Below the pieces are notes generated by a model. That model made no database searches, had not been told where the DNA came from, and saw only the letters and a list, made by a program, of their open reading frames with translations. From Rhyacophila brunnea (lineage: Eukaryota > Arthropoda > Insecta > Trichoptera > Rhyacophilidae), in the NCBI GenBank assembly GCA_022495005.1, contig JAGYXB010001324.1, positions 1,674,001 through 1,738,000 on the forward strand: a stretch of 64,000 bases of DNA. Reading direction: 5' to 3'. The position numbers and the translations under genes were made by a program. Below are positions 33,141 through 45,326 of the stretch, piece after piece (positions within the stretch are counted from its first letter, which is position 1; the number at the start of each line of letters is the position of its first letter).

Positions 33141-35757
33141 GTACTAGCTGAAGTATCCGGCTTCGCACAGGATCACTTCGTGGTTATATTTATCTTAGAT
33201 ATTTGAAAAATAATAAGAGGTTATTATTTTTTTAATATTAAAATATCTGTGTAATACAATATGGCAATATGAAAATAATTTTAATAGGAGTAAAGGTCAA
33301 ACATAAGAACACTAAATTAAAATCGAATCCAAAATATGAAAACGTTATTAATGTTATTAATATGTAGAAAAAAAAATCAAAATTGGATGGAACAAACAAA
33401 CAACAAACTTTGTATGTTATATAATAATAATTTAGAAACCTTCGTAGGTGTGCACACACAACTGACAAAAGTTTCATCGCAATCGGATGAATGGTATAGG
33501 AACGCATACGAATAGTAGAAGAAGATGATTTTCTAATTCAGATATCTTTGTGGGCATGCGCATGACAACTCACAAAAGTTTCATTGCAATCGGATTAATA
33601 GTATAGGAACGCATACGAAAAGAAGAAGAAGAAGATGGTTTTACTAATTCAAAAACCTTCGCGGGCGTGCGCAAAACAACTGGTCAAAATTTCATCACAA
33701 TCGGATGAATGGCATAAGAACGCATACAAATAGAAGAAGAAAAAGATGGTTGTACTAATTTAGAAACCTTTGCGGGCATGTGCACAACAACTGGTCAAAA
33801 TTTCATCACAATCGGATGAATGGCATAAGAATGCATACAAATAGAAGAAGAAAAAGATGATTGTACTAATTCAGAAACCTTTGCGGGCAAGGGCACAACA
33901 CTTGATCAAAATGTCATTGCAATCGGATGAATGGTATAGGAACGCATACCAATAGAAGTAGAAGATGATTTTCTAATTCAGAAATCTTTGTGGGCATGCG
34001 CAAGACAACTCATCAAAGTTTTATTGCAATCGGATGAATGGTGTAGGTAGAAGAAGAAGATGATAATTGTACTAATTCAGAAACCTTCGCAGGCGTGCGC
34101 ACGACAACTCACCAAAGTTTCATTGCAATCGGATTAATGGTATAGGAACGCATACGAATAGAAGAAGAAGAAGATGGTTGTACTAATTCAAAAACCTTCG
34201 CGGGCGTGCGCACAACAACTGGTCAAAATTTCATCACAATCGGATGAATGGCATAAGAATGCATACAAATAGAAGAAGAAAAAGATAATTGTACTAATTC
34301 AGAAACCTTTGCAGGCAAGGGCACAACACTTGATCAAAATGTCATTGCAATCGGATGAATGGTATAGGAACGCATACCAATAGAAGTAGAAGATGATTTT
34401 CTAATTCAGAAATCTTTGTGGGCATGCGCAAGACAACTCACCAAACTTTTATTGCAATCGGATGAATGGTGTAGGTATGCATTCGAATAGAAGAAGAAGA
34501 TGATAATTGTACTAATTCAGAAACCTTCGCAGGCGTGCGCACGACAACTCACCAAAGTTTCATTGCAATCGGATCAATGGTATAGGAACGCATACGAATA
34601 AAAGAAGAAGAAGACGGTTGTACTAATTCAGAAACCTTCGCGGGCTTGCGCACAACAACTGGTCAAAATTTCATCGCAATTGGATGAATGGTATAAGAAC
34701 GCATACGAATAGAAGAAGATAGAATAGAAGAAAATGGTTGTATCAATTCAGAAACCTTTGCGGGCGTGAACACAACACTTAATCAAATTTTCATTGCAAT
34801 CGGATGAATGGTATAGGAACGCATACGAATAGAAGAAGAAGAAGATAGTTGTACTAATTCATAACTCTTTGCAGGCGTGCTCACAACAACTGGTCAAAAT
34901 TTCATCGCAATCGGATGAATGGTATAAGAACGCATACAAATAGAAAAAGATAGAATAGAAGAAAAAGAAAATAGTTGTAATAATTCAGAAACCTTTTCGG
35001 CGTGAGCACAACACTTGATCAAAATTTCATTGTAATCGGATGAATGGTATAGAAACGCATACGAATAGAAGATAGAATAGAAGAAGAAGATGGTTGTACT
35101 AATTCAGAAACCTTTGCGGGTGTTGGCACAATTACTGACGAAAATTTTGTTGCAATCGGATGAATGGAATAGAAACGCATACGAATAGAAGAAGAAGAAG
35201 ATAGTTGTACTAATTCAAAAACCATCGCGGGTGTTACCACAATAACTGACGAAGGTTTCATCGCAATCGGATCAATGGTATAGGGACCATACGAATAAAA
35301 GAAGATAGAATGAAGAAGAAGAAGATGGTTGTACTAATTCAGAAACCTTTGCGGGTGTTGGCACAATTACTGACGAAAAATTTATTGCAATCGGATGAAT
35401 GGAATAGGAACGCATACGAATAGAAGAATATAGAATAGAAGAAGAATAAGAAGAAGAAGATGGTTGTACTAATTCAAAAACCGTTGCGGGTGCTACCACA
35501 ACAACTGACGACGGTTTCATTGCAATCGGATGAATGGTATAGGGACCATACGAATAAAAGAAGATAGAATGAAGAAGAAGAAGAAGATGATAATTTTTCT
35601 AATTCAGAAACCTTCAGGGGTGTGCATGCAACCACTTACCAAAATTTCATTGCAATCGGATGAATGGTATAGGAACGCATACGGGACAGACACACAGACA
35701 AACAGACATACAGACAGACAGACAGACATACATTCATTTTTATATATTAGTATAGCC
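33141..35757 (+). mobile_element. Interspersed element expanded by an internal tandem array
   Basis: The left part opens with GTACTAGCTGAAGTATCCGG followed by CTTCGCAC, and the right end is a GACA-repeat block followed by TTTTTATATATTAGTATAG. Start and end motifs of this kind are familiar from a widespread class of arthropod interspersed repeats whose exact class I will not assign. Between them lies the tandem array described separately. A related 5' part is found at 54161-54435 and a related 3' end immediately downstream at 35761-35885. No coding capacity: open frames within are shadows of the repeat unit. Confidence 0.6.
33428..35690 (+). repeat. Minisatellite array of about 20 units
   Basis: About twenty tandem units of roughly 107-130 bases. 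Each unit holds AATTCAGAAACCTT, GCGGGCGTGCGCACAACAAC, TTTCATTGCAATCGGATGAA, TGGTATAGGAACGCATACG and an AGAAGA-rich spacer whose length varies most. The anchor ATCGGATGAATGG or a one-base variant recurs near 33484, 33588, 33702, 33813, 33924, 34032 and onward to 35659. A higher-order repeat of about 428 bases (four units) is visible; for example, the CCAATAGAAGTAGAAG variant occurs near 33949 and 34377. A two-unit period of about 235-255 bases appears near 35100-35530. Confidence 0.92.
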
Positions 35758-35760
35758 TAT

Positions 35761-35885
35761 ACTCTTTCCGCAAGTGCAAGCAATAAGTTTACAAAGTTTT
35801 ATTGAAATCGAATGAACGGTATGGCTGCGCATTAAATACGAACAAACAAACACAAATACACAAATATTAATTTTTATATATTAGA
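35761..35885 (+). repeat. Second 3'-end copy of the same element
   Basis: Repeats the unit's TTTTATTGAAATCGAATGAA, the ACGGTATGG-GCGCAT block, an ACAAACAAACAC stretch and TTTTTATATATTAG directly after the first end, in the same orientation. It suggests a nested or tandem insertion. Confidence 0.55.
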
Positions 35886-36230
35886 TTTAACCTACCTACA
35901 TTCATAAATTTATATTTATTGCCAATAAGACTATTATATTGTTAGTTGGGTGTACTAAAATATAAACATAATAAAAAAGTATTTTAAATAAAGCATTAGG
36001 AAAAAGTTATTTTTTTTCAAAAATTTTATGGATGTTTCAGAGATTTTCCGGATGTTACATAATATGTGAATTTGGGAAAGAAGAAAAAATGGTTATACAT
36101 TATTATAAATTATTAGCAATTGTACTACGTACGTTAAAAGCTGAAATTTGGAGAGATTCTGATAAATTACAAAATATGGTTGTCAATATTAACTAAGTTT
36201 GAAAACATCTAGAATGCATATTAATTAGTA
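35886..36230. other. AT-rich non-coding stretch
   Basis: Nothing recognised. Confidence 0.45.
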
Positions 36231-36400
36231 CAGATGGCCTAATTGGTAGGCATTCATCGAAATTCAATGGATTAAGGTGCAAGTCTCGCCCGGTGACAAT
36301 ATTTTTTATTTATTTGTTCTAATGGGTACGTATGTTTTATTTTGAATTATGTGTATACAATAGTAATATTTTGTCGTATTGAATCACGTTTAATTTAATT
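36231..36400 (+). repeat. tRNA-derived SINE
   Basis: A-box-like GATGGCCTAATTGGTAGGC at the start and B-box-like GGTGCAAGTCTCGCC at 36276-36290. The tail has TTCTAATGGGTA and AATTATGTGTAT, shared with 12694-12860. Confidence 0.6.
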
Positions 36401-37940
36401 TCTATTTTCATTTTCTAAGGATAGAATTGTATAACTCAAGGATACTTATTGTACAGTGAGAAATATACACATTTCCGATGAATGTAACAAGTTAATTGAT
36501 ATCTACGTTTAGAATATTATAGCAAATCTGTCTCAAAGTACTTACAGAACACAAAACATTGTTCCAATTATTATTAATGTTTGGTTAGTTGAACGTACCG
36601 TCGAATAGCTAGGGTCTTCACGAGCATAATATTGAACAGTCAAAATGGATTTAACATTGCATGATAATTTAAATTCTTCAGCTTAAATCTAAACACAACT
36701 AAATGTGATAAAACAATATGCTTTTAAGTACCTAATTAAACATTTTTAAAGAGTATACAATAACCTAACATAATATATTATACATTAAAATATATTAATT
36801 GCAATTTATTAAATATTGATATATAATAATAATTAGTTATTAAAATAAGTAGAACTATTCACAATAACTTGAATGAAGGTATAAAATTTTGTAATTGTAT
36901 TTTCAAAATAACTTTTAAAAATGTTTGAAATAAGGTCTGCCTATATACATATATTATTGGTTTAATATCACAAGAAAGATATTTAAACATTAGTTATCCT
37001 TAGAAAAGATTATTTATAGGTCGCTAAGGGTATAAAGTTAGCTGAAAAGAAAAATAACATCATTACGAGATTCACAAAGAGAATTTCTCTGCTGTTTTTG
37101 TAGAAGCATTACTAAATGCTGAATTATTCCATTTGGTGAGATAATTAACAATTTCTTTAATCTAGTCTTGTTAAAAACTTTATGGCATTTTCAGAGTTAA
37201 GGAAAATCTCCGTGATTGTGAAAAGATCTCTTAACTAACAGTTTTTTCTATTAAATACCTAAGTACACATATTAAAAACCAGAAATAAATGAATATAAAC
37301 ATATTTCTCAAATAATACTAATATTATGTCTAAAGCAAAAGGAAAATTAAATAACATGATACAGATCAAAAATGAAGGGTGGCAAGTTCGTCAAATAAGT
37401 TGGCCTATTTTATATTGTAAAAAATATGCTATGTACCTACATATTTACGTGGGAAACGTTTGATGATCGATAGAAGTATTTAAATTTTCATAGATAACGC
37501 ATTACCTGAACAGAAAATTATTATTCCACCATATGGAAATTACTCACGCCCTACTGGCAACATAAGTTATGCCTAATTTAGGAGTCGATTTCAAAGCCAA
37601 AGGATGATGTATGTAATAAGCCTACGCTAAAGGAGAAATTCCTGAGGCGGTACTCTTGCCTACTGTTATTATTTATGTTGTAAGGCATGTTTTCATTTAA
37701 TTACAAGAAAATATATTTTATTTCGTGTCACGAAACAATAATCATGAATAGAAATTAAAAAAAAAAAAACATTTCATGTAATGGAAAACGAAGAATATAT
37801 AAATATCTAATATAGACTTTAGAACATTAAATAAACATTAATAGACTTATAGACTTATCCATTTGCTTATAATATCTGTGAAACTAAAACCGATGACCGA
37901 AGAAAATATTGTTCATGTTTCTGCTTCATGGTGGGTGCTG
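36401..37940. other. AT-rich non-coding stretch
   Basis: No gene or element recognised. Confidence 0.5.
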
Positions 37941-37942
37941 CT

Positions 37943-37982
37943 TTCTAATTATTCTATAACATATATTATAGAATAATTAGAA
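37943..37982. repeat. Perfect 17-bp hairpin
   Basis: TTCTAATTATTCTATAA (37943-37959) is followed after CATATA by its exact complement (37966-37982). An ACACTTTT-type short repeat run follows to about 38025. Confidence 0.85.
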
Positions 37983-38025
37983 GAACACTTTTTACACTTT
38001 TACACTTTACACTTAAACACTTTTT

Positions 38026-39364
38026 TTAATTAGACGTAAAATAAATGTAGATAGGTACGTATTTATGAAAAAAATGTTTGAAAGAATTAAAAAAGAGTTT
38101 TGGTATAAAGATGATAACAAGATGAAAACAGTAATTATTATTATACAGAACGTTATTCGAAAAACAACATGTTACGCAATTCGATGATTAGCGAAAGGAT
38201 GAATTTATTTAAAAAGTTAAGCTAATTAAAGACTTCTATCAGACGGACCTAGGACTAAGTTTTATAATTGAAACTTAAATAATAACTCGCTGTGAGCTCT
38301 GCTCTGCCTTTGAGAAAGTACAAGTTATAAGAAAGTTTTGCTTACAATGGTCTTGAGTGTCGACTGCAAAATGGTGCTTGAATGCAACATTTAGAATGAT
38401 TTGATTATTCAGCAATTTCGTATTAATTTGAAATTCAGTAATAAAAGAAAAGATTGAAAATTGACTTAAATTTTTTCATGAAATTAAAATGTAAATTAAG
38501 AAAACTTTTCTTCTAAAAATGCTGATGAATACGGAAAAGAACGTGAAATTTACATTATTATTTCTATTTCACAGGAAAAAAAACTTTCATTTTTAATTCA
38601 ATATTTGAAAAAAAATATAGACGTAATCTGTGAAGCAAAAAATGTCAAAAAGATGCTCAAAAAAAGGAGGTACATCAGTAATTTCTATAAAAATATATTT
38701 GTGTACAAATTTAATGTGCCGTCCAATGTTAAGTTGCTAAAAAAATATCTCAATTGGTTAATTTATTTTACCATTCAGAATCGCCATGATTGCAATATTA
38801 TAACAATGCCAATATCACAATATTTTTTTAATAATTTGGTAAATTTTAGAAAGAGAGTAGAATAAAAAATCAATGAAAAATTTTCGTCAATTTTACGCGA
38901 AAACTATGTCAGCGTATAAACAATATTATTTAATTTCCATAAGCATGATAAAAAGCTTGATATAATGATTTATAATGCTATTTTTTTATAATGTCTTGTA
39001 GATTAGTAAAAAAAAATAAAAAATCAGTATTTACTTGGTGAAGTATCACATAATTATAACATAGTGAATGGTAAAATGAATTATTTTGCTATTCTCTTTA
39101 TTATCCTCAAAGCGAAAAATATTTTTTATTGAAATCTAATAATTCCATTAAAATTTACGTAATGGTATTAACAAAATTTTAAGAAAAATAGTGTAATTAG
39201 ATAAATACATACAAAATCAATGAGTACAAGAAGTAAAGTGAACTAAGAAAACCCTATATTAAAATATGTTTTAACCCTTTGTGGCATATTTTTAAATATA
39301 TATACATTCTTTTTAATACTACAATAGCCCATGTTACTCAATAAATGTAGTTAGTAATAGAAGA
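38026..39364. other. Gene-free stretch
   Basis: A lysine- and asparagine-rich frame at 38605-38865 (86 codons, plus) is open but has no motif and matches AT-driven composition. No other candidate. Confidence 0.45.
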
Positions 39365-39487
39365 AAAACAATCACAAATACCCAGGCTTTGAGAAAATCA
39401 CATAAATATATTGTGACCTCACCGAGATCGAGTTTGGAGCCCCTAGATGAAAGGTCAGCACTTTACGCACTGGACTACAAAGGGCGC
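39365..39487 (-). repeat. tRNA-derived SINE
   Basis: Read on the minus strand: an A-box-like TTTGTAGTCCAGTGCGTAAA, then GGGGCTCC, a B-box-like region, and ACAATATATTTATGTGATTT. It matches the plus-strand SINE at 28241. Confidence 0.6.
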
Positions 39488-40689
39488 TTATAAAGAAAGT
39501 TCGTTTCACACTAGATTAATTATTTCGTATATGTGACACAAGAATGAGGTGATTTCAGGTAGGTACTCGTACATACTTAAATGATTCTTTTTTAGAGTTC
39601 CGTATCTGATAAGGTAAGGTTGGTCAAAGTAAAACTCGTTTTGAATGTATATTTCAAAAAAATAATAAAGAATGCAGATCATACTATAATATGAACAACG
39701 AACGAAGTGATTTAATGATATGTAATTTGCAAAAATAAATTTATACTCGAAACAATGAAGTGATCAAACAAAAAAAATAAAATAAAATTTATGCTAACTT
39801 TGAACTTACTGCTTATCACAGATAAGTCTAATTCTCGGTCGAATAGCCGATATACGTACCTTATTTTCTTCTCTACAAAAAAAAACATATTTATCAATAT
39901 TAAAAAAATATAAATTGGTGTCCAGAAATCCCAGTTCACAGAGATATGATGTGTAAAATGCTAAAAAAGGCTTTTTTTAGATATACGAATAATGGTACTT
40001 TTGTGTCCTGGGAGAACAAACAACTGATTCTTCCGATTTCTAAGATAGTTATCAGAAATACACAGATCAATACTAGAAAGAAAGGCAGATTTTTAAATTT
40101 CATCGCATATAAGGCCGAAAGAAATACGCAGCCAAAATAGTTAGTCGGATGAAATCACGGATTTTATTCATACAATCATGAGTAAAGTAAAAGAGTCTCA
40201 AAAATATTCCAAAAAGTTCAAAAAATCGACCCACTATAAAATGATACTAGCTAGTTTAACAATTAGTTAAAAACTTTTAGAATCTATTGAGGTCTTGTGC
40301 TAGGCGTGTTTACTCTGCTGAATATAATAAATTATCTGAGCACACTCGTTCTAATTATTTTATCCTGGACAGCTTTAATTTTCCATTGACCATAATTGAC
40401 ACAGCTGTACAGAGAGAAAGAGAAAGAGAGAGAGAGAGAACCACGAGATTTTAACAAGGTAATGATTGCTGTTGTGTTTATGTTTGTTGACTTTTTACAG
40501 AAGTCGTCTACATGTTTTTTTTTATCATCGTTATCTTTTCACAGAGTTCTCAAAGTAACGAAAATTAATTTAACAAGTAAATTAATATATAGTTTTTTAG
40601 TAAGTATGTAGTTTAGAACTTTTTAATATTATTATATTAACATATATTTAAAAAATAAATACAATTTTGAAACACCTCCGATGAATGTC
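39488..40689. other. Non-coding stretch with a GA microsatellite
   Basis: No gene. A 64-codon frame at 39946-40140 lacks any motif. A (GA)n-type tract lies at 40411-40440. Confidence 0.45.
40411..40440. repeat. GA-rich microsatellite
   Basis: AGAGAGAAAGAGAAAGAGAG followed by further GA repeats. Confidence 0.85.
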
Positions 40690-40914
40690 CGATCTTAAGA
40701 AGATCATATGGGTCTCCACAGAATATAGATTGTATTAACAGATTTTTATTTTTATGAGAAATGGACGTTAGCCACTTGCTCAAACTAAAAGATCCATACT
40801 TTTGAACACACGTTGAAAAAAACACGCTAATTTTTTTATACCAGACCCAGGACTCGACCCCGTGACGTACGATGTTATAAACCGACACGTTACCCGCTCG
40901 GCCATCGTAGGTAT
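40690..40914 (-). repeat. Full-length tRNA-derived SINE
   Basis: Read on the minus strand. The tRNA-like head has A-box GATGGCCGAGCGGGTAACG and B-box GGGTCGAGTCC. The body contains TTTCAACGTGTGTTC, AGCAAGTGGCTAACGTCC and CTCATAAAAATAAAAATCTG, and the 3' end reads CTGTGGAGACCCATATGATC. The body and 3' end recur at 19317-19445 (minus) and, more loosely, at 42486-42652 (plus). This is the best copy for defining the family. Confidence 0.78.
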
Positions 40915-42485
40915 ACACACATATTAGAAAATTTTATAAAAAAAATAACCGTGTAGGACTCGAGAACTCACGTCTTTCACTTTCCAGGTAAATGCTTTTA
41001 CTTCTATTAATTGATCCGTCTTGATTAATGAGATTTTTTATATTAACGTTTGATCAATCCAAGGTACTTCAAATTCCACAGATCAGGAGCCAATTCAAAT
41101 TCCACCAAGAAGTGCCTCAGGTTAAACGTAAATATGAAAAAAAAAATATTTTAGAATATGGAAGATTATTATTTGATGAACGAAATTCTAAATAAAATAT
41201 TCTACAATTACATAAATATTTTAAATATTATATTTTTTTTTTGCAAACTTGTATTGTGTTAGGCCTGTCGTTCACGAGAATACTCAAAAAAGACAAGACT
41301 GAAACTAAGATTCCAGCCAGTATCTAACTAATGTATTTCAATGGCGGCTCGCTCACGGAAAGACTGAAATCTCTCAGTTTCAAAACGTTCGGAAATCTCC
41401 CAGTCTTTCAGTTTCCAGTCCCTCATAAAACAGTAATGCCAATATCAGTAGATTTGGTGAAACATTATATTTTCTTACCAACATTGGTAGCATTGATCTG
41501 AACAAGCAATAACAAGTCAAGACGTCAAAAGTTAAAGATGGGCGAGCCGATTTTTAATTTAAAATTTGTGGTAGAAGTTAAGAAATACCACTGCTTATAT
41601 AATTACAGGCTAACTAAATATTCCTGTTTATATTTTGAATATATTTTATAATATATTTTGACAGTTTGAGATTATGAGACTATTATTTCAAGTTGATTTC
41701 GGTAGCTAGCGCCGTGTGCAAAGCATCAGTCATTGGCAAGTTTATGAGTTCTATTAGTAACCAGTTCGTCGGACTTGAATTTCTCCAAGAGCAAAATATC
41801 TTACATTTTTAAGAAAAATAAATTTTAATAATTATTGTTAGATATTAGGAATTTTCATTTTCCCTGTTCATTGTTTTCCCGAATTTACCATTTTTCACTG
41901 TACTTGTTATATAAAAAGTGTGTCCAATGCTTATTCCCGGGAGAGGTTATTAAGAAATGCTATGCGATGGCGGTCCGTATTCACAGCTTATGAGCTGGTG
42001 AATTTCATAACTTAATAATAATATCCAGGAAAGGGATAAAAGAGTACAGCGTCAACGCTGGCAGGAGTGACCTGTTGGTCTCCAAACTACCACGAACGGC
42101 AAGTTAACGACGGCTTTAAGATACGGTTAGGATATGAGCACTGAATTTAAAGTGCAACTTTATTATGATTGGCAGTTAGCTGAGCAAATGACGGTTGGTT
42201 AAAATTAAAGGCGAAACTTTTCGTTTTGCTCAGATTAACTGCACCAAAATTAAATGTTTTGAAACTGTAATTAAGCATTGAATGATTCTAGTTGGCTAAA
42301 CTTTCATCAGAATGCATATAAAGTATTTTATTACCTGCACCATGCCGTGAAACATGTAACGAATTTAATTTAAAGGTAAAATTATTATTCGTACCCACCG
42401 TAAGTAGATAAACTCTATTTCATTTAATACTACCTATGTCCATTAATATTGGTTGTATAATAATATAACTAATAAATAAGTGCAA
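40915..42485. other. Non-coding stretch with inverted-repeat patches
   Basis: No gene. An imperfect inverted repeat pairs 42171-42188 (GGCAGTTAGCTGAGCAAA) with 42224-42243. Around 41270-41450 CTGAAA and TTTCAG motifs are dense on both strands. At 41067-41105 TTCAAATTCCAC is repeated twice. Confidence 0.5.
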
Positions 42486-42652
42486 TGATGACTAAGCAGT
42501 CACGAGTCAGGCTTATACTGTCATGGCTCCCGTGTTCGAATTCCGGGTCTAGCAAACTGTTATTTTTTATTATATGTTTGTAATATCTATTTAATGTAAA
42601 AACAAAAATCAATACAACTTACACTCTGTGGGGCCCATGTGATTTTCTCAGG
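42486..42652 (+). repeat. tRNA-derived SINE
   Basis: The head includes GACTAAGCAGTCACGAGTC and a well-preserved B-box GTGTTCGAATTCCGGG. The 3' end is CTCTGTGGGGCCCATGTGAT followed by TTTCTCAGG, matching the 3' end of the SINE at 40690-40914. Confidence 0.7.
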
Positions 42653-42876
42653 TTCAAAAATAGTAAAAAATGTTCAAAAATAAATATTCCGTGATTCTTG
42701 CTAACATCCACTAAACTGACCTTCCCTTCGGGGATTATGCTGAAATTCGGCTTCTGACGATCTAACAACAAGGAGTTGGCTGTAGTTCAGACAAATACAG
42801 TAGCAACAAGCTTACCACTTACTGGGCACGGCATTTCAATTTATTTCGCTATTTTATAGAATAGTTATTGTAAACT

Positions 42877-42887
42877 ATACGTTGTCT
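42877..42887. repeat. LINE target-site duplication, left (copy 3)
   Basis: ATACGTTGTCT, identical to 44641-44651. Confidence 0.88.
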
Positions 42888-44632
42888 AAATTCAATGTAA
42901 ACCTCATACAAGCAATTGTGAAAGCAGGCAGAAGTTTAAACAAAAACAAACAATGCTTGTCGATAGGAAAACGTCAAATCACAGCACTAAAAGCAAAAGA
43001 TGGTTCTATCGTCAGAAATTGGGAACACTTGTTAAGCCGAGTTGAAGAGTTCTACAGCGATCTCTACAGTGATGACACTGACAATACGACTATAGACTTA
43101 GATCTTCAGAGAAATGGAAATTCGGAAGACCATACTCCCGAAATTACATCCTGGGAAGTAACCCATGCTTTAAATTACATGAAAAGTGGGAAAGCCCCCG
43201 GGGAAGACGGTTTAACGATAGATATCCTCAAAAAAGCAGGAAAGGATGCAAATGAAGTACTTGCACAATTATTCACAGCCTGCATATGCAAAGAGGATGT
43301 CCCAGACGTATGGAAAAATGCCAGCATTGTCATTCTTCACAAAAAAGGTGACAGAGAAGACCTAGCAAATTATCGCCCAATAAGTCTACTCCCTATTCTC
43401 TACAAGACGTTTACAAAAATTCTCTCAAACCGTCTGCAAAATGTACTAGACGAGAACCAACCGAGAGAACAAGCCGGATTTAGAGGAGGATACAGCACTA
43501 TGGACCATATCCAAGTCGTCAGAGAAATCATAGAGCGGTACCAGGAATACAAACTGCCACTATGCATGGGTTTTATAGACTATGAGAAGGCGTTTGATTC
43601 GATAAAGAAATATTCAATACTCGACGCACTCAGAAAACAAGGAATCCCTGGACGCTATATAAATATTTTCAATAATATATACAGTAGCGCAACAGCATCT
43701 GTAAATCTCCATAAACCATCGCGCAGATTTCCTATCAGCAAAAGAGTCCGACAAGGTGATACAATCTCACCTAAACTATTTACAGCTACCCTTGAAGACT
43801 TATTCAAGCAACTTGACTGGAATGACAAAGGGATCCCCATAAATGGAGAATACCTGAGTCATCTGCGCTTTGCCGATGACATAGTAATTTTCTCGCAAGA
43901 CTCGGAAGACCTCCAAAGCAGAATGCAGAACTCGCTGAAGTAAGCAACAAAGTAGGTTTGAAAATAAATGTAACAAAGACGAAAGTCATGTTCAACTGCT
44001 TTGCAGGCCAAAAAGAGATCCTCATCAATGGCACTCAGCTCGAACAGGTGAAAAGCTATATCTATCTGGGACAACAAGTATCTATAGATGGATGTATATT
44101 TGATGAAATTGTTCGCAGAGTAAAGCTAGGCTGGAGTGCTTTTGGCCGCCTGAATAATGTCTTCAAAAGTGACCTTCCACTGTGCCTAAAGCGCAAAGTA
44201 TTCAACCAGTGTGTGCTTCCCGTGATCATATATGCGTGTGAAACATGGACCCTAAGTAAAAGAGAGATCCAGAAACTTAGAATAGCACAACGTGGTATGG
44301 AGAGGTGCATGCTGGGCATAACGCGAAAGGACAAAAAGAGGAATGAGTGGATAAGGAAGCAGACAAGGGTTTGCGATGTAATAGAGTTTATTAAAAGCCT
44401 TAAATGGAGATGGGCTGGACACATAGCTCGAAGAAGAGACAATCTTTGGACAAATCTAGTCGTCCAGTGGTATCCAAGAAGTACAAAACGTCCACAAGGT
44501 AGACCTAGAGGCCGCTGGATCGATGAAATGATAAAGTTCTGCGGAAGTACGTGGCAACGCAATGCACAGGACCGAGAGAAGTGGAAGCAACTTGAAGAGG
44601 CCTTCATCCAGCAGTGGATAGATTCAGTTTGA
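42888..44632 (+). pseudogene. Reverse transcriptase split by one frameshift
   Basis: The first frame (to 43943) shows, in order, GKAPGEDGLTIDILKKAG, HKKGD, NYRPISLLPILYK, QAGFRGGYSTMDH, the first catalytic box FIDYEKAFDS (about 43572), VRQGDTISPKLF and the FADD box (about 43869). The second frame (43958-44632) continues without loss through VGLKINVTKTKVMF, YIYLGQQVS, CETWTL, an RKDKKRNEWIRKQTR block and the RPRGRWIDEM tail. A one-base-type shift near 43920-43945, at a CTCGCTGAAG stretch, separates them. Both catalytic boxes are intact, so only the shift and the 5' truncation disable the protein. Confidence 0.92.
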
Positions 44633-44640
44633 TGATGATG
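42888..44640 (+). mobile_element. 5'-truncated RTE-type LINE insertion, copy 3
   Basis: A 1753-bp insertion between two exact copies of ATACGTTGTCT. The 3' end is GTTTGATGATGATG, the same TGA-repeat tail style as copy 2, yet the protein is clearly a different subfamily (FADD rather than YADD). The 5' end lies upstream of the reverse transcriptase fingers, so nearly the whole polymerase is present while the endonuclease is lost. The perfect duplication and a single visible frameshift indicate a recent insertion. Confidence 0.9.
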
Positions 44641-44651
44641 ATACGTTGTCT
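44641..44651. repeat. LINE target-site duplication, right (copy 3)
   Basis: ATACGTTGTCT, identical to 42877-42887. Confidence 0.88.
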
Positions 44652-45326
44652 GTCTTGATTTTCATATAAATCATTCTCCGCCTGTTAGTTTTTATTGGAC
44701 TCATCTTCTACCAGATCTAATATTGCCTACCTACTAGAAAAACGAATTAGTAAAAATACAATTTATATGCATATTATTGTCTGATTTTTTCACAAAACGC
44801 TAATATTATATAAAAAGCAAATTATTCTGTTCGCTCTTAAGATGGGTATATTATCTATAGACCTCGATAGTGTGAATATTATTTTATCATGACATTTGTA
44901 TGGTTGTTATCAAGTTGTTTATCATTCACCCAACTTATTAGGTCCGTGCTTTGGATCGACTACACATTGAAAAAAAACATGCATTTTTGACCTACAGTTT
45001 ATTTTTTATTTGTTTTTAATATTTTTCAGGTAATAAAAATACTCTAAACTATTGATTATTAATATATGCTTGGAGCGTTATAGAGAATTTATTAAACTAT
45101 ATTTTAATGATATAATAATTACATTATGACATGCCATAGAAGATTAATTTAGCTATTTTTTTAGATACGTATTGATTATTTAAAATTTATTAAATTGTAA
45201 TTTTAAAATTCACATACAAACTTATAATGGTCATTTATACATGTATATTTGAAATTATATAAAAAGTAATAAAATAGAGAAAACTCCGATCTAACATGTC
45301 TCATTTAAAAAAAAATAATTATAATA
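44652..45326. other. Non-coding stretch with a SINE scrap
   Basis: No gene. At 44941-44991 CACATTGAAAAAAAACATGC with neighbouring GTCCGTGCTTT resembles the SINE body at 40790-40835 (minus orientation). Confidence 0.4.

Noticed and set aside
35019..35520. Minus-strand frames with repeated MKPSSV-like and FELVQ-like residues, resembling a repeat protein
   Set aside because: They are translations of the tandem repeat unit at 33428-35690; the periodicity comes from the DNA array and frames break whenever spacer length changes.
33428..35690. Possible CRISPR array
   Set aside because: Units are contiguous and diverged, without short identical repeats separated by unique spacers, and the DNA is eukaryotic.
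42486..42560. Possible functional tRNA gene because of the clear GTTCGAATTCC B-box
   Set aside because: The cloverleaf stems cannot be closed and the sequence continues into a SINE body and tail.
44062..44607. 181-codon minus-strand open frame
   Set aside because: It lies wholly opposite the reverse transcriptase at 42888-44632, whose motifs explain the openness of both strands.
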